A stretch of DNA of 64,000 nucleotides from Oxalobacteraceae sp. CFBP 8761 (GTDB taxonomy: Bacteria; Pseudomonadota; Gammaproteobacteria; Burkholderiales; Burkholderiaceae_D), in NCBI GenBank assembly GCA_014841595.1, contig JACYUE010000003.1:186001-250000 (forward strand), given 5' to 3'. This document shows positions 15,445 through 25,601 of this stretch, piece by piece (the first letter of the stretch is position 1; every line of letters starts with the position of its first letter). The notes beneath the pieces are model-generated. The model was not told the DNA's origin. It searched no databases and saw only the letters and a list, made by a program, of their open reading frames with translations. The translations under genes and the position numbers were made by a program.

Positions 15445-16868
15445 GCTGCGCTGGTGGTCCGGGGCGTGCCACACAACCCCGGACCCGGCGCCGGCTTGCC
15501 GACGCGGCGTGGCGCGACGCCGTCCCAACGCAGATCGCCCTCGAGCGGCGCAGCAAACAGGTTGCGCACCGGATGCATGCCAACGAACGCTTGCCATAAC
15601 GGCGAGCTGCGATTCTCACCCAGATGCAGCAAGGCACCATCGCGGCTGCGGATTGGCCCATCGACCAGGTTGCCTTCCAACTGCGCGCTGCTGTTCGGAA
15701 AGCGCACGTCGATGCCGGCCGTATCGACCACCGTGTTGTCGGCAACCTGACTCGCTGCGGCGCCATTGATGTAGATGCCGACATCGGAACAACCCGCGAT
15801 CAGGTTGGCGCGCAATGTGCCCCGTTCCTGTTCAACGATGCACTTGCCATCGCGGCAGACACTGGCACCGGTTCCTCCGCCGCCCAGCGACAACCCGACA
15901 CGCTGCCCCGGCGCACCGGCCAGGCGTTGTTCACACCACACCAGATTGCGCTCGAACACATTGTCGCTGCCAGCGCCCTTGGCAAATCCGCCATAGCTGA
16001 CCCGATCGCCGCCATCCTTGACAAAATCCGTGATGACGTTCGCCCGGATCGTCCAGCCGCTTGCTGCGACCAAGTCGATCGGCGAGACCGGATTGGACGT
16101 ACGCCGCACGCGCGTGTTGAACAATGTGTTTGATGCGATCAAGCCATGGTCGGGGAAATGTCCACGCCGGCCGTTGATCTTGAAATGGGCATTGAAATCG
16201 CTGATACGGTTGTTTATCGCCGTAAAATAACTGCCCTCTCCCACCACGTGAAACGCGTGCTCGCACCATTGATCGTCGCGGCACACGCCACGAATATCCA
16301 GGTTCTCGAAACGCCAGTGCGGTGCGGACACGCGAAAACCTTCGGTGAGGTCCAGTTCGAGCACTACACTGCCTGGCTGCACAGCGCGGACCACGATCGG
16401 TGCATCGGCGCGCCCGGGCCGGTTAGCGTCGAGCGCGCGCCCACGTACGCGGTACGTACCCGGCAGCAGTGTCACGGTCGTGCCGGGTTCGACCCGGGCC
16501 AGCGCGGCGCGCAATTCGTCGGGCGTGGTGACTGTGAGGCCGGGCGCGCCGATCACGCCGGCCGGCTCGGGGCGCACACCCAGGGATGAAGGCAGCCCGG
16601 CCACTGCGCCGTGGTAGGGGCCGCGGTCCAGCGTCAGCAGGGTCCGGCTGAGCAGGCTGCCGGTCTGTACAATTGTCGGGTTATGGCCACTGGCGCGCCG
16701 TTCGATATACGGCGCCAGCGTGCGCGGCATCACACCGACCTGCTCGATGGCGTAGACCAGCACCCCGGCGCCCAGCGCCAGCGTAATCAGGCCGCCCAGC
16801 AGCAGGGAGCGCGCGCGCGGGCGCCCGTTGACGCCATCGGCCGCGGGACGCTTCCTGCTGCGGCTCAC
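15393..16868 (-). CDS. Membrane-anchored right-handed beta-helix protein of the exopolysaccharide locus
   Basis: 491 residues from a GTG that overlaps the PrsR stop as GTGA. An N-terminal basic stretch and membrane helix (LLLGGLITLALGAGVLVYAI, residues about 22-41) anchor or export it. From about residue 110 it has parallel beta-helix character: TVTLLPGTYRVRG, WRFENLDIRG, NNRISDFNAHFKI, SNTLFNTRV, RANVITDF, ERNLVW, ADNTVVDT. Such folds are found in polysaccharide lyases, epimerases and mannuronan-modifying enzymes. Four or more Cys in the middle could form disulfides in the periplasm. Linked to prsR-prsK, it may process the polymer (inference). Confidence 0.75.
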   Translation of the reverse strand: MSRSRKRPAADGVNGRPRARSLLLGGLITLALGAGVLVYAIEQVGVMPRTLAPYIERRASGHNPTIVQTGSLLSRTLLTLDRGPYHGAVAGLPSSLGVRPEPAGVIGAPGLTVTTPDELRAALARVEPGTTVTLLPGTYRVRGRALDANRPGRADAPIVVRAVQPGSVVLELDLTEGFRVSAPHWRFENLDIRGVCRDDQWCEHAFHVVGEGSYFTAINNRISDFNAHFKINGRRGHFPDHGLIASNTLFNTRVRRTSNPVSPIDLVAASGWTIRANVITDFVKDGGDRVSYGGFAKGAGSDNVFERNLVWCEQRLAGAPGQRVGLSLGGGGTGASVCRDGKCIVEQERGTLRANLIAGCSDVGIYINGAAASQVADNTVVDTAGIDVRFPNSSAQLEGNLVDGPIRSRDGALLHLGENRSSPLWQAFVGMHPVRNLFAAPLEGDLRWDGVAPRRVGKPAPGPGLCGTPRTTSAAYGAFDDFNDCLGSAGR

Positions 16869-18229
16869 CCGGCGCCCCGGATACCGTGGCGGTTCATCAG
16901 GTCATACATGGTCGGACGGCTGATACCCAGCATTTCCGAGGCCTTGACGATATTGCCGTCCGCGCGCGCCAGCGCCTTGACAATGGCGCCCTGCTCCGCT
17001 TCGTCGCGCACCTGGCGCAGGTTCAGCGGTTCTTCGACCGGCGTGTCGCCTTCGGGCAGGCCCAGGTCGTCGGCAACGATGGTCGGGCCGTCGGCCATGA
17101 TCACGGCGCGCTTGACGCAGTTTTCCATCTCGCGCACATTGCCCGGCCAGGCATAGGCTTCGATTGCCGCGATTGCGTCCGGCGAGAAGTGCAGTGTCGG
17201 GCGCGATTCCTGGGCGCAGAACTTGTTCTTGAAGTGGTGCGCCAGCAGGGCCGCATCGCCCTGGCGGTTGCGCAGCGGCGGAATCGTCACGACGATCTCG
17301 GACAGGCGGTAATACAAGTCTTCGCGGAAGCGCCCCGTGCTGCACAATTCCTTGAGCTTCTGGTGCGTTGCACAGACGATGCGCACGTCGACGGGGATTT
17401 CTTCGTGGCCGCCGATGCGCTCGATCACGCGCTCCTGCAAGAAGCGCAGCAGCTTGGCCTGCAGCGCCATCGGCAGGTCGCCCACTTCATCAAGGAAGAA
17501 GGTGCCGCCGTGGGCCAGCTCGACCTTGCCCTTGGTCTGCTTGGCTGCGCCGGTGAAGGCACCTTTTTCGTAGCCGAACAATTCGCTCTCGAGCAGGTTC
17601 TCGGGAATCGCGGCGCAGTTGATCGCCACGAAGCGCTCCTTGGCGCGGGGCGAGATCGCGTGCACTGCACGCGCCAGCACTTCCTTGCCGGTGCCCGATT
17701 CACCCAGCAGCATCACCGAGGCCGAGGTGGGGGCGACCTTCTCGATACTGCGGCACAGCTTGAGCATGCCGGGATCGCGGCTGATCACGCCGGCCATCGG
17801 CGAGTCGGCCTGGCCAGACTGCATGCGGCGGTTTTCTTCCTGCAGATTGTGCAGGAAGAACGCGCGCTGGATGACCAGGTTGAGCACCTCGGGTTCGGGC
17901 GGCTTCTGGTGGAAGTCGTAGGCGCCCATGGCGATTGCCTTGACCGCATTGGCGCGGTCCTGGTTGCCGGTCAGGACGATCACGCGCGTTTCCGGCGCCA
18001 GCGCCAGGATCTGCTTCAGCGTGGCCAGGCCTTCGGTCGAACCGTCCGGGTCGGGCGGCAGGCCCAGGTCCATCGTGACCACGGCCGGCTCATGGCGGCG
18101 GATCTGCGCCAGCGCGCTTTCGCGGTCGTCGGCGACCACCACGTCATACGCGTCGAAACTCCAGCGCAGCTGCTTTTGCAGGCCCGGATCGTCTTCGATG
18201 ATCAGCAGTTTCGGTTTGTTTTGACTCAC
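16865..18229 (-). CDS. prsR: PEP-CTERM system response regulator PrsR (sigma-54 activator)
   Basis: 454 residues from a GTG with AGGA upstream. Receiver domain with acidic pair near residue 13, phospho-acceptor Asp54 (TMDLGLP), Thr87 and Lys109; AAA+ sigma-54 interaction domain with Walker A GESGTGKE (176-183) and the sigma-54 contact loop GAFTGA (223-228), DEVGDLP Walker B; C-terminal Fis-type helix-turn-helix ([20 protein letters not shown]). This layout is that of PrsR, the regulator paired with PrsK in exosortase-A systems, which activates RpoN-dependent promoters of exopolysaccharide and PEP-CTERM genes. Thirteen bases downstream of prsK in the same operon. Confidence 0.92.
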   Translation of the reverse strand: MSQNKPKLLIIEDDPGLQKQLRWSFDAYDVVVADDRESALAQIRRHEPAVVTMDLGLPPDPDGSTEGLATLKQILALAPETRVIVLTGNQDRANAVKAIAMGAYDFHQKPPEPEVLNLVIQRAFFLHNLQEENRRMQSGQADSPMAGVISRDPGMLKLCRSIEKVAPTSASVMLLGESGTGKEVLARAVHAISPRAKERFVAINCAAIPENLLESELFGYEKGAFTGAAKQTKGKVELAHGGTFFLDEVGDLPMALQAKLLRFLQERVIERIGGHEEIPVDVRIVCATHQKLKELCSTGRFREDLYYRLSEIVVTIPPLRNRQGDAALLAHHFKNKFCAQESRPTLHFSPDAIAAIEAYAWPGNVREMENCVKRAVIMADGPTIVADDLGLPEGDTPVEEPLNLRQVRDEAEQGAIVKALARADGNIVKASEMLGISRPTMYDLMNRHGIRGAG

Positions 18230-18242
18230 AGTTGTCCTTTCA

Positions 18243-20315
18243 TCACGCAGCGCGCTCGCCAGCCTCGCGGTACAGCGGCAACGTGACGGTAAATGTGCTT
18301 CCCTGTGCGGGTACGCTGCTCAACGCCAGCGCCCCGCCCAATTCGTGGATGTATTCCCGGCTTTCGAACACGCCGATGCCCATGCCGGCCGGCTTGGTCG
18401 ATTCGAAGGGCTTGAATAGCCGCTCGCGGATGAATTCCTCGCTCATGCCGGCGCCGGTATCGGCCACGGTCACCGTGACCTGCCCGCCCGTGCGGGCAAT
18501 CGAGACGCTGACACGGCCGTTGCGCGGCGTGGCTTCGATGGCGTTCTGGATCAGGTGGCCCAGCACGCGCTCGAGGCGTTCGCCGTCGGCCAGTACCAGG
18601 AGGCCGCCATCAATCACGTCCAGCACCGGATGCGGCTCGAATGCGCTCTTGAGCGCAATCGCCTGGCGCACGACGTTCTCGACGCGCAGTGGCAACGGCC
18701 GTTCCGGCGCATCGTTGCGACTAAGCTTTTGCAGCATCATTTTCATCTTGTCGACCGAGTGCGTCACGGTATCGAGCATATCGCGCTGGAATTCGGGATT
18801 GTCACGGTGCTTCTCGGCGTTCGCATTCATCAGCGACAGCTGGGCCACCAGGTTTTTCAGGTCGTGCACGACAAAGGTCGACATGCGATTGAACGACTCG
18901 AACTGGCGCGCCACCATCAGCTCGTTGGCAGCATCCTGCTGCGCCAGGTAACTGGCAGCCTGGCTGCCGGCAATTTCAAGCAGGTCGAACACTTCCCAGT
19001 TCAGGGACACGGCGCTGCGCGCGTCTTGCAGCACGACGAAGCCGAACAGCTTGCCGTGCAGAATCAAGGGCACCACCAGCCAGCCGCGTGGAAATGCGAC
19101 AAGCCACGCTGGCAAGACCAGCTCGCCGTATTTTTCGGGCAGGGCCGCATATTCGCGCAGGTCGATCACCCATTGGGTGGTTTCCAGGAAGTGACAGAAA
19201 TTCGAGTCGGCCGGCTCGGTCGCGGTGCTGGTGGCTTGCCACCCCGCCACCGGTTGATAGTGACCGCCATCGCCGTCGCGGCGCTGCCACAACACACCGC
19301 CCGGGCTTTCGACCAGCGCGCCGACCGCCTCGATCGCGCGCTCGCCGATGTGCGTGCTGTCGGACGACAGGGTGCGGGTGAAGCGCATCCATTCTTCACG
19401 GTAATCGTAGCCGTAGCTGTAGAAATGCTTGCTGATGAAGACCTTGAGCCAGGCACGGAAGGTGCCCGAGAACAGGGTTCCGGTCAGCAGCAGCAAGGCG
19501 CCGCACAGGAACGCGACCTGCATCACGCCGCCCCAGCTGCCGCCAAAATAGCGCAGGTAGTAGCCGGCGAAACCCATGGCCAGCAGATAGATCGCCGAGC
19601 CGAACAGTGCAGTCGAATGGAACATGACGCGGCGCGACACCACCAGTGCGTTCGAGCGCGACGTGCTGCGCTTGACGGCGGTGCCGATCAGCGGCATGGC
19701 CAGCGCATTGACGATGCCGCGCGCGGCCCAGGTATCCGGGTGCATGTCGTGGAACAGCAGCGCCTGGCTGTACATGTAGAAGTCGTAGGCAAACATTGCG
19801 CCGATGCCGAGGCAGGCGAACTTGATGGCCCAGCGTTCCTGGATCGTCTTGTTGCGGTACACCTGCTCGACCAGCAGCATGCCGAGCACTGCCTGGCACA
19901 CGCGCGCCGTGACGTTGGGCAGCAGGCCCCCGTCCAGATTAAGCATCAGGTCGGTCCGCACGAACACCGTCACCAGCAACAAAATCCCATAACAGACCGC
20001 GCCGATGAAGATGGGTGTACGCAGATTGAACGGCCAGCGGCTGGCCGGGTCGCGTGAGTTGCCCAGCAAGAGCAACAGCACGATGCACCAGGCGGCGCTG
20101 CGCAGGATTTCGAGGGTGTCGGTCCAGACTGACCAGAGTTCGTGGCCAGTGGCAGCCTGCCCGGCCAGGGCGGCGGACCAGAGCGCGGTGAACCCGCACG
20201 CGATGGCAATGGCGGCAACCTGTGTGCGGCCGCGCCAGATGGTAAACAGCAGGCCGATCAGCAACAAGAAACCGATGGCGGCGACGCTATAGCTATAGAC
20301 GGCAATGGTGGTCAA
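18243..20315 (-). CDS. prsK: PEP-CTERM system histidine kinase PrsK
   Basis: 690 residues. The N-terminal about 290 residues hold 8-9 membrane helices, followed by a GAF-like domain (about 310-450) and a kinase core: phospho-acceptor region FVVHDLKNLVAQLS, N box NAIEATPRNG, G boxes DTGAGM and MGIGVFESREY. Domain order matches PrsK of exosortase-A loci, which pairs with PrsR. The start is a TTG; no in-frame ATG precedes the first membrane helix, and GGATG lies upstream. It is followed 13 bases later by prsR. The signal sensed is unknown; the multi-helix sensor suggests an envelope cue. Confidence 0.92.
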   Translation of the reverse strand: MTTIAVYSYSVAAIGFLLLIGLLFTIWRGRTQVAAIAIACGFTALWSAALAGQAATGHELWSVWTDTLEILRSAAWCIVLLLLLGNSRDPASRWPFNLRTPIFIGAVCYGILLLVTVFVRTDLMLNLDGGLLPNVTARVCQAVLGMLLVEQVYRNKTIQERWAIKFACLGIGAMFAYDFYMYSQALLFHDMHPDTWAARGIVNALAMPLIGTAVKRSTSRSNALVVSRRVMFHSTALFGSAIYLLAMGFAGYYLRYFGGSWGGVMQVAFLCGALLLLTGTLFSGTFRAWLKVFISKHFYSYGYDYREEWMRFTRTLSSDSTHIGERAIEAVGALVESPGGVLWQRRDGDGGHYQPVAGWQATSTATEPADSNFCHFLETTQWVIDLREYAALPEKYGELVLPAWLVAFPRGWLVVPLILHGKLFGFVVLQDARSAVSLNWEVFDLLEIAGSQAASYLAQQDAANELMVARQFESFNRMSTFVVHDLKNLVAQLSLMNANAEKHRDNPEFQRDMLDTVTHSVDKMKMMLQKLSRNDAPERPLPLRVENVVRQAIALKSAFEPHPVLDVIDGGLLVLADGERLERVLGHLIQNAIEATPRNGRVSVSIARTGGQVTVTVADTGAGMSEEFIRERLFKPFESTKPAGMGIGVFESREYIHELGGALALSSVPAQGSTFTVTLPLYREAGERAA

Positions 20316-20412
20316 CGTATGCCATCCATGAAAACGACCATTGAAAAATTCGGGATAGAAACGTTAAAGCCATCGACCTGCGATGCGCACACCGCAAGCC
20401 GATCCGGGATGA

Positions 20413-21816
20413 TCAGCGTCCGCTACGGAACAGCACGACCTTGAGCGTATTGATCAGGATGAGCACATCCAGGAACAGGCTGTTGTTCTTGACGTAGTAG
20501 AGATCGTACTGCAATTTCTGCAACGCGTCCTCGGCCGACGAACCATAGCCATAACGCACTTGGGCCCAACCGGTAATGCCTGGCTTGATGCTATGACGGA
20601 CATTGTAATATGGAACCACTTCGATCAGCTGCTGGACGAAGTAGGCGCGCTCCGGCCGTGGGCCCACGAACGACATGTCGCCCTTGAACACGTTCAGGAT
20701 TTGCGGCAGCTCATCGATGCGGGTCTTGCGCATGAAGTTGCCGACACGCGTCACGCGCGGATCGTTCTGGGCCGCCCACTGTGGCGTGCCGCCTTTTTCG
20801 GCATCGGCGCGCATGCTGCGGAACTTGTGGACACGGAAAATCTTGCCATCCTTGCCGACCCGCTCCTGCGAATAGAACACGGGGTTGCGGTCTTCCAGCC
20901 ACACGGCCAGCGCTGCGCCGAGCATGATCGGGAACGTGACGGCCATGATCAGGGTGCTGCAGATCAGGTCAAACCCGCGCTTCATGAAGATGCGGATGAA
21001 ACTCTGGTCAAAGCCACCGCCGAACACCAGCCAGCTCGGCTGCAGCGAGTCAACCCGGATCTGGCAGGTTTCGCGCTCGAAGAACGTGGCGGCATCGGTG
21101 ACCTTCACGCCTTGCAGCTTGCAATCGAGCAGTTCCTTGATCGGGAAGCTGCCGCGCTTGTTTTGCACCGATACGACGATTTCCTGCGCGCCATATTGGG
21201 TCGCCATCTTGACGAGCGAGTCGCCTTCGCGCACCTTGAGCACGTCAGCGGCCGGCACGCACATGTCATCGCTACCCACTGGAATGAAGCCGACGACCTT
21301 GTAGCGGTGGTAGCTGTTCTTGTTGACAGCCAGGTCACTGCATTCCTTGGCCAGCGCGCCATTGCCCAGGAACAGGATGCGCGACTGCATCAGGCGCAGT
21401 TCAGACGTCTTGAAGAAAATGATGCGCGCGACGAAGATCCCGGCCGCTGCAAGGCCAAAGCCCAGCAACAGGATGCCACGACCAAAGTACAAGTCGGGCG
21501 CCACATAGAACACCAGCGTCAGGATCAGGAAACCCATCAGGAATGCCGGCATCAGCTTCATGAAGAACGGATGGCGCAAGCCCTCGTCGAAATCGAGCTG
21601 GTACATGCCCATGGCGCTCATGCTGAAGCTGACCGCCACGGCAAACGCGACGGCCGAAGCCAGGAAGTGATCAAACTGGTCGCTCGTGAGCGGTGCGCCA
21701 ATGTCGAGAAAACGCATGGCTGCGCCTGCATAGGCAGCGCCTAACAGGATCAATATTTCCACAAATAGCAGGACGAAAACGATCTTCGACACGTAGTGGT
21801 TAGAGATCCGAAACAT
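20413..21816 (-). CDS. Exosortase-associated initiating sugar transferase (polyprenyl-phosphate sugar phosphotransferase, EpsB/TIGR03013-like)
   Basis: 467 residues. Four N-terminal membrane helices (to about residue 140), a Rossmann-like middle with ILFLGNGALAKECSDL, another helix, then the bacterial sugar transferase domain: KRGFDLICSTLIMAVTFPIM, ERVGKDGKIFRVHKFRSMR, RIDELPQILNVFKGDMSFVGPRPER and KPGITGWAQVRYGYG. Members transfer a sugar-1-phosphate to undecaprenyl phosphate, the first step of repeat-unit synthesis. GGGGAA precedes the ATG. A -24/-12-like site 50-70 bases upstream suggests direct PrsR/sigma-54 control. The prsK gene lies 97 bases downstream. Confidence 0.9.
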   Translation of the reverse strand: MFRISNHYVSKIVFVLLFVEILILLGAAYAGAAMRFLDIGAPLTSDQFDHFLASAVAFAVAVSFSMSAMGMYQLDFDEGLRHPFFMKLMPAFLMGFLILTLVFYVAPDLYFGRGILLLGFGLAAAGIFVARIIFFKTSELRLMQSRILFLGNGALAKECSDLAVNKNSYHRYKVVGFIPVGSDDMCVPAADVLKVREGDSLVKMATQYGAQEIVVSVQNKRGSFPIKELLDCKLQGVKVTDAATFFERETCQIRVDSLQPSWLVFGGGFDQSFIRIFMKRGFDLICSTLIMAVTFPIMLGAALAVWLEDRNPVFYSQERVGKDGKIFRVHKFRSMRADAEKGGTPQWAAQNDPRVTRVGNFMRKTRIDELPQILNVFKGDMSFVGPRPERAYFVQQLIEVVPYYNVRHSIKPGITGWAQVRYGYGSSAEDALQKLQYDLYYVKNNSLFLDVLILINTLKVVLFRSGR

Positions 21817-22386
21817 GTTATTCCCCAGAATTGTTTATGACGCTTGCCTGCTGAGAAGCCAGGCGCTTGCTTTGCATGCGCCACACGACCGTCTCCCTAC
21901 CGTCGATGATGCCGGTAGTAACAAGATGCATTGAGTTGTTTGTTGAAGCAATTAATCACGGCATTGCGCAGCATCGGCACCATGCCGGTACGATCGAGCA
22001 AAGCCCCCATCATTTCAGGCGCAGGGCAAGTACCGCGACGACGTCAGGCAAGAGAACCGGTCAACTAGATCGATGTAATGGCTGGCCCGACATCGTCAGA
22101 CCATACTCTTTTAAACATTGATTTCGCTTCACTCTTTTGACATATTTTTAACATTCAATATAGCATGGAAACACCTTGTTACTCAACGACGCTGTACTGT
22201 CGCGTCAGCTTGGTGCAACACACATCACCACATCGTTCACCAACGAGATGTTACTACAACTACCTCGCTTAATTCCGTAGTGCAATAAAGTTCAAGATTT
22301 TAGCACTGACTGTTGAGCATGCACTGGAAGACATGCAATCGTGCGCTGCTATCCGGCGCCAGGCTGATCTCTACCGCAGACATTTC
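21817..22386. other. Gene-free stretch between exopolysaccharide locus and accessory region
   Basis: No credible coding frame. Base composition changes here from GC-rich to AT-rich, notably from about 22100. It holds the sigma-54-like site described separately, and short GCTTGC repeats at 21842 and 21865 flanking a GCCTG/CAGGC inverted pair. The change in composition probably marks the edge of an accessory segment. Confidence 0.5.
21868..21883 (-). promoter_or_regulatory. Candidate sigma-54 (-24/-12) promoter for the sugar transferase gene
   Basis: On the minus strand the sequence reads TGGCGCATGCAAAGCA: the invariant GG and GC are exactly ten bases apart, and TGGC and GCA match the consensus. 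It would start transcription about 40 bases before the ATG at 21816. The match is partial (TTGC is AAGC). The presence of the sigma-54 activator PrsR encoded next door makes it plausible. Confidence 0.45.
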
Positions 22387-23466
22387 TTAGACCTTCACAA
22401 CCGTGGCAGGATCGTCGCTATTGCTGCGTTGCGCTCCTGAGACAGGCGTCCGTGCTCTGGCGCCCCCACCGATCATGACCTCGAACACCCGCGGCATGGT
22501 GGCCATGGCCACCTTGTACACAGCGATCAGCAAGGCGCTCACGGCGATCGGCGCCAATACCCAGTACACCGGGTAAGGGATAGCGCTGCCGTAGCGCCCG
22601 TACACGACCCAAGTCAGCAGTAATACCGGCGCGTGCGCCAGAAACAGAAAGAAACTATATTTACTCATGCCAACCAGCCATGCGCCAAGCGGCGTACGCA
22701 CGATCCAGACGGTAGCAGGCCAGATCAGAAATGGCGCCACCAGGCGCAGGTAAGTAGTATTTCCAACCCGAAAATGCACGACAGCGGCGCAGGCTAGTAC
22801 AAAGGCAACAAAACAAATTGCGCCATAACGATCGAGCGCACACAAATTCCAGCGACGCACTGCCACCATGCCACCCACGTAGAACAACACCGCCATCAGG
22901 TCACGCAACAGCAGATTGCCATCAAAATTGCCCATGAAGATGATCGACACGAGCACCAGTCCCAGCCACATGTAACGACGCAGCAACCACCCGAACAGTG
23001 GTGCCAACAGGATCAACACGATCAGATCACGAAGAAAATTGAGAGGATAGTTGATCGGCGACCCCATCAGCCCAAACGCGGCATTGAGCCAGCGCACTGG
23101 ATCGAATGGCCACAAATTTGCTGACAACTCCATTCCTGCAAACATTTCCGCGCTCAAGGCGAGTGGCAGCAAGGTCAAATTAAAGATCAAGAACGGTACC
23201 AGGATAGTGCGCGCTTTCTTGGTGATGCAACGTGCGGGTTCGCAGTCGATGCCCGAACCAAACAGCAGAAAGCCTGAAATGACCGTTAGGACCGGGACGC
23301 TGGCCCGAAATACAGCCAACTGGAAAAATGCTTTGACTGTGTCAAACCAGCCAGGGCCGACTTCGGCCATGGGGACATAGGCAGGTGTATGCAGCACGAT
23401 GACGCCAAAGATCATGACAAAGCGCAGCAGCGCGATACGGTCACGGACGCCATGGGCAATCGTCAT
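22387..23466 (-). CDS. Acyltransferase 3 family membrane protein (OafA/YrhL-like)
   Basis: 359 residues starting at the ATG at 23466, which has AAAGG upstream and begins just before the family motif; the longer frame to 23574 adds an unrelated leader. Typical start: RDRIALLRFVMIFGVIVLHTPAY, with the catalytic His in the first helix; about ten membrane helices follow. Members O-acetylate or succinylate extracellular or lipid-linked sugars. Its orientation and position suggest decoration of the polysaccharide or of the product of the adjoining HAD-UbiA cassette. Which one cannot be told. Confidence 0.8.
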   Translation of the reverse strand: MTIAHGVRDRIALLRFVMIFGVIVLHTPAYVPMAEVGPGWFDTVKAFFQLAVFRASVPVLTVISGFLLFGSGIDCEPARCITKKARTILVPFLIFNLTLLPLALSAEMFAGMELSANLWPFDPVRWLNAAFGLMGSPINYPLNFLRDLIVLILLAPLFGWLLRRYMWLGLVLVSIIFMGNFDGNLLLRDLMAVLFYVGGMVAVRRWNLCALDRYGAICFVAFVLACAAVVHFRVGNTTYLRLVAPFLIWPATVWIVRTPLGAWLVGMSKYSFFLFLAHAPVLLLTWVVYGRYGSAIPYPVYWVLAPIAVSALLIAVYKVAMATMPRVFEVMIGGGARARTPVSGAQRSNSDDPATVVKV

Positions 23467-23828
23467 GAAAGGCCTTTCGAGGTACAGGGGAGTGCCGCAA
23501 GGCGGACATGGTGACGCGAGTATCCAGGTGATCTCAACAACCTGTACATCGACATGATATTGCGAAGAGCACAATAGCTGTAGACATATTAAATGTCAAT
23601 TGTGCGCATATTTACACAGATAAACAGGAATGGCGAACAAACAAGCTGTTCGCGAAAACACGGTCAGGGCACGAGAGAAGAAGCGTTACGGACATCGGTG
23701 CGGCTACAAGGCCTCAGACCGTACGGGCAAAACGACAACACCAGGAATACGATCCATGCTGCAATACGGGAAATCATGCCGGCATGACATTAGCAGGTGC
23801 CTGGAAGCCGCAAATTCAGTGAGAGCGA
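23467..23828. other. Gene-free, AT-rich spacer
   Basis: About 360 bases without a credible gene on either strand. It would contain the promoter of the acyltransferase gene. A ten-base palindrome ATGCCGGCAT lies near 23775. Nothing else is recognised. Confidence 0.4.
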
Positions 23829-25199
23829 TCAGTAATTTTTAACAAACGTACAAGTGTTGCGACTCATCACCTTGCTGCTGGGAGGCGCACTGAGAGCGGA
23901 AATTTCAGCTATCGCAGTCTTCCAATGGACGAAATTGTGATATCCCCCCGTTAATAATAACCCGATCAGCAGCAGGGAGACCCCGGCACGGGTATAACGG
24001 GAAATGGCCAGCGCGCCATATGCAAATACGACGATCAAGAACGGCAGCGCACTACCAACATAAACAAATGTCTCTTGCCCATAGATGACATGCAGTGCAG
24101 TCAAGAAAGCCAACGACCCGGCTATCGCCAACAGCAGTCTGTCCTGACCGGTAGCGCGCGTGAACAAGGCGCCATCATCAGACCTCTGTAAAGTCCTCTT
24201 GCACGCCATGACGATGGTGCCCAGCCCAGCCAAAAGAAATATAGCCACCAGTGAGAGGGCTACAAAAGCCGTCGTGCCAGCCTGACGCCAACTGGCTTGC
24301 TGCACGGTCAGTACCGTCTCAGTAGCGTTCATTGCATGCCGGGAGAAGTCAGGCATCACTACACCTCCCAGATACAGGATCGATAGAACCTGACGGATGC
24401 GGTCGACGGACAGGCCGACGAAGAAGGTGGTTTCCTCCTGAACAGCCGCAGGCAGAAAAAACAAGCCCGAGCGGGGAAATGCAAGTCGCTGCAGTACCGA
24501 CAAGATGCCAACCACAGCTACCGCAAAGATCGCGATACGCACGGTTCGCTTGATCCCCTGAGATTGGAGCGCGATGAACAGCGCCACCACCAGGTTGGTG
24601 ACGGTAACGGAGAATGCCAGTGCAGTGCCAGCGACCCAATTTGTCAGCGTTGCCTTTTCTTGCTTTGCTTCGCGCGCGGCCAAGTACAGCACAATCGAAA
24701 ATACCGTAAACGTATATGCATAACTTTCCGGGATGGTAAACCACATGAAGGAAGATGAACTCGTCAGTGCAATACCCGTAAGCAACACCGCGTTCAGCCT
24801 GTTCAAACCAACCAGATTGAGCGCCGAGAAGAGAAAAGCCATACCGACTGCGGGAATTAGCGCGACCTGTACTCGCACTGCCATGCCAATCTCAATCTGC
24901 ATGGCGGCGAGCAGATTAGGGATGGGATAACTTAAAAATGAAAACAAAGGATGCACCTTGTTGCGCCAGTGGTCGTTGGCATAACGGTCAACCATCTGAC
25001 AAAGATACCGAGGTACGTCAGCATCAAACCAGACATTGTCAAGCCCAAGATGGAACCGGGTGGGCGAGAAATAGCCTGTCGCAAAAAATATCAATACAAA
25101 CGAAAATAGGAAAATAGCCAAAGGGAGAAGCAGTTGGCGCGTCCGCTCGATCGGCTTGATTGGGCCAATGCAGGATTGGTGCATATGCGTGGTAGTCAT
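23829..25199 (-). CDS. Polytopic membrane protein, probable GT-C-type glycosyltransferase
   Basis: 456 residues with about ten membrane helices. ATG at 25199 chosen because it begins ten bases after the small SMR-like gene stops; upstream codons of the frame only shadow that gene. After the first helix a large loop carries WFDADVPRYLCQM and NKVHPLFSF, acidic loop residues of the kind that bind lipid-linked donors in GT-C enzymes. The rest (SSSSFMWFTIPESYAYTF, MPDFSRHAMN) is not assigned to a named family. Being last in a run with an SMR-like flippase and a HAD-UbiA protein, transfer of a polyprenyl-linked sugar in the periplasm is a reasonable guess. Confidence 0.6.
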   Translation of the reverse strand: MTTTHMHQSCIGPIKPIERTRQLLLPLAIFLFSFVLIFFATGYFSPTRFHLGLDNVWFDADVPRYLCQMVDRYANDHWRNKVHPLFSFLSYPIPNLLAAMQIEIGMAVRVQVALIPAVGMAFLFSALNLVGLNRLNAVLLTGIALTSSSSFMWFTIPESYAYTFTVFSIVLYLAAREAKQEKATLTNWVAGTALAFSVTVTNLVVALFIALQSQGIKRTVRIAIFAVAVVGILSVLQRLAFPRSGLFFLPAAVQEETTFFVGLSVDRIRQVLSILYLGGVVMPDFSRHAMNATETVLTVQQASWRQAGTTAFVALSLVAIFLLAGLGTIVMACKRTLQRSDDGALFTRATGQDRLLLAIAGSLAFLTALHVIYGQETFVYVGSALPFLIVVFAYGALAISRYTRAGVSLLLIGLLLTGGYHNFVHWKTAIAEISALSAPPSSKVMSRNTCTFVKNY

Positions 25200-25209
25200 G
25201 GCTGTCAAA

Positions 25210-25578
25210 CTAACGGGTGATAAGCACTGCACCGGCAACCACGAGTAACGTACCTGCCACGCGGAGGGGCTGCAGCGGCTCGCCAAGCAAGACGATCGCC
25301 AATCCCATCGTGACGATAAAACCAAAAGCGACAAACGGGTAAGCGACGCTGACATCGACACGTGACAAAACGAACAGCCAAAGCACTGCACCCAGTGCAT
25401 AAAGTGACAGGCCGCCGATCACATAAGGATTGGTTGCAATGGCAGTTATCGTTGATGCCGTGCCCTGCCCCAATGCAGCCGAGACTGTCGAGGATGACAT
25501 ACCCTGCTTGAGTGCTATCTGCGCGAGCGCTGAAATCAGCACGCTACTGAAGATAAGAATAAAAGTACTGAATGCCAT
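25210..25578 (-). CDS. Small four-helix EamA/SMR-like transporter (ArnE/ArnF-like)
   Basis: 122 residues from the ATG at 25578; the frame continues up to 25773 but there it shadows the HAD-UbiA gene. Four membrane helices with the SMR/EamA pattern: LISALAQIALKQGM in helix 1, LYALGAVLWLFVLSRVDVSVAYPF, and GEPLQPLRVAGTLLVVAGAVLI at the end. Relatives such as ArnE/ArnF flip undecaprenyl-phosphate-aminoarabinose. Located 23 bases after the HAD-UbiA stop and 10 bases before the probable GT-C gene, it is a good candidate flippase for the lipid-linked sugar (inference). The short length equals a half-size EamA. Confidence 0.75.
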   Translation of the reverse strand: MAFSTFILIFSSVLISALAQIALKQGMSSSTVSAALGQGTASTITAIATNPYVIGGLSLYALGAVLWLFVLSRVDVSVAYPFVAFGFIVTMGLAIVLLGEPLQPLRVAGTLLVVAGAVLITR

Positions 25579-25601
25579 GCAAAACCCCGAGAAATCAAAT
25601 A

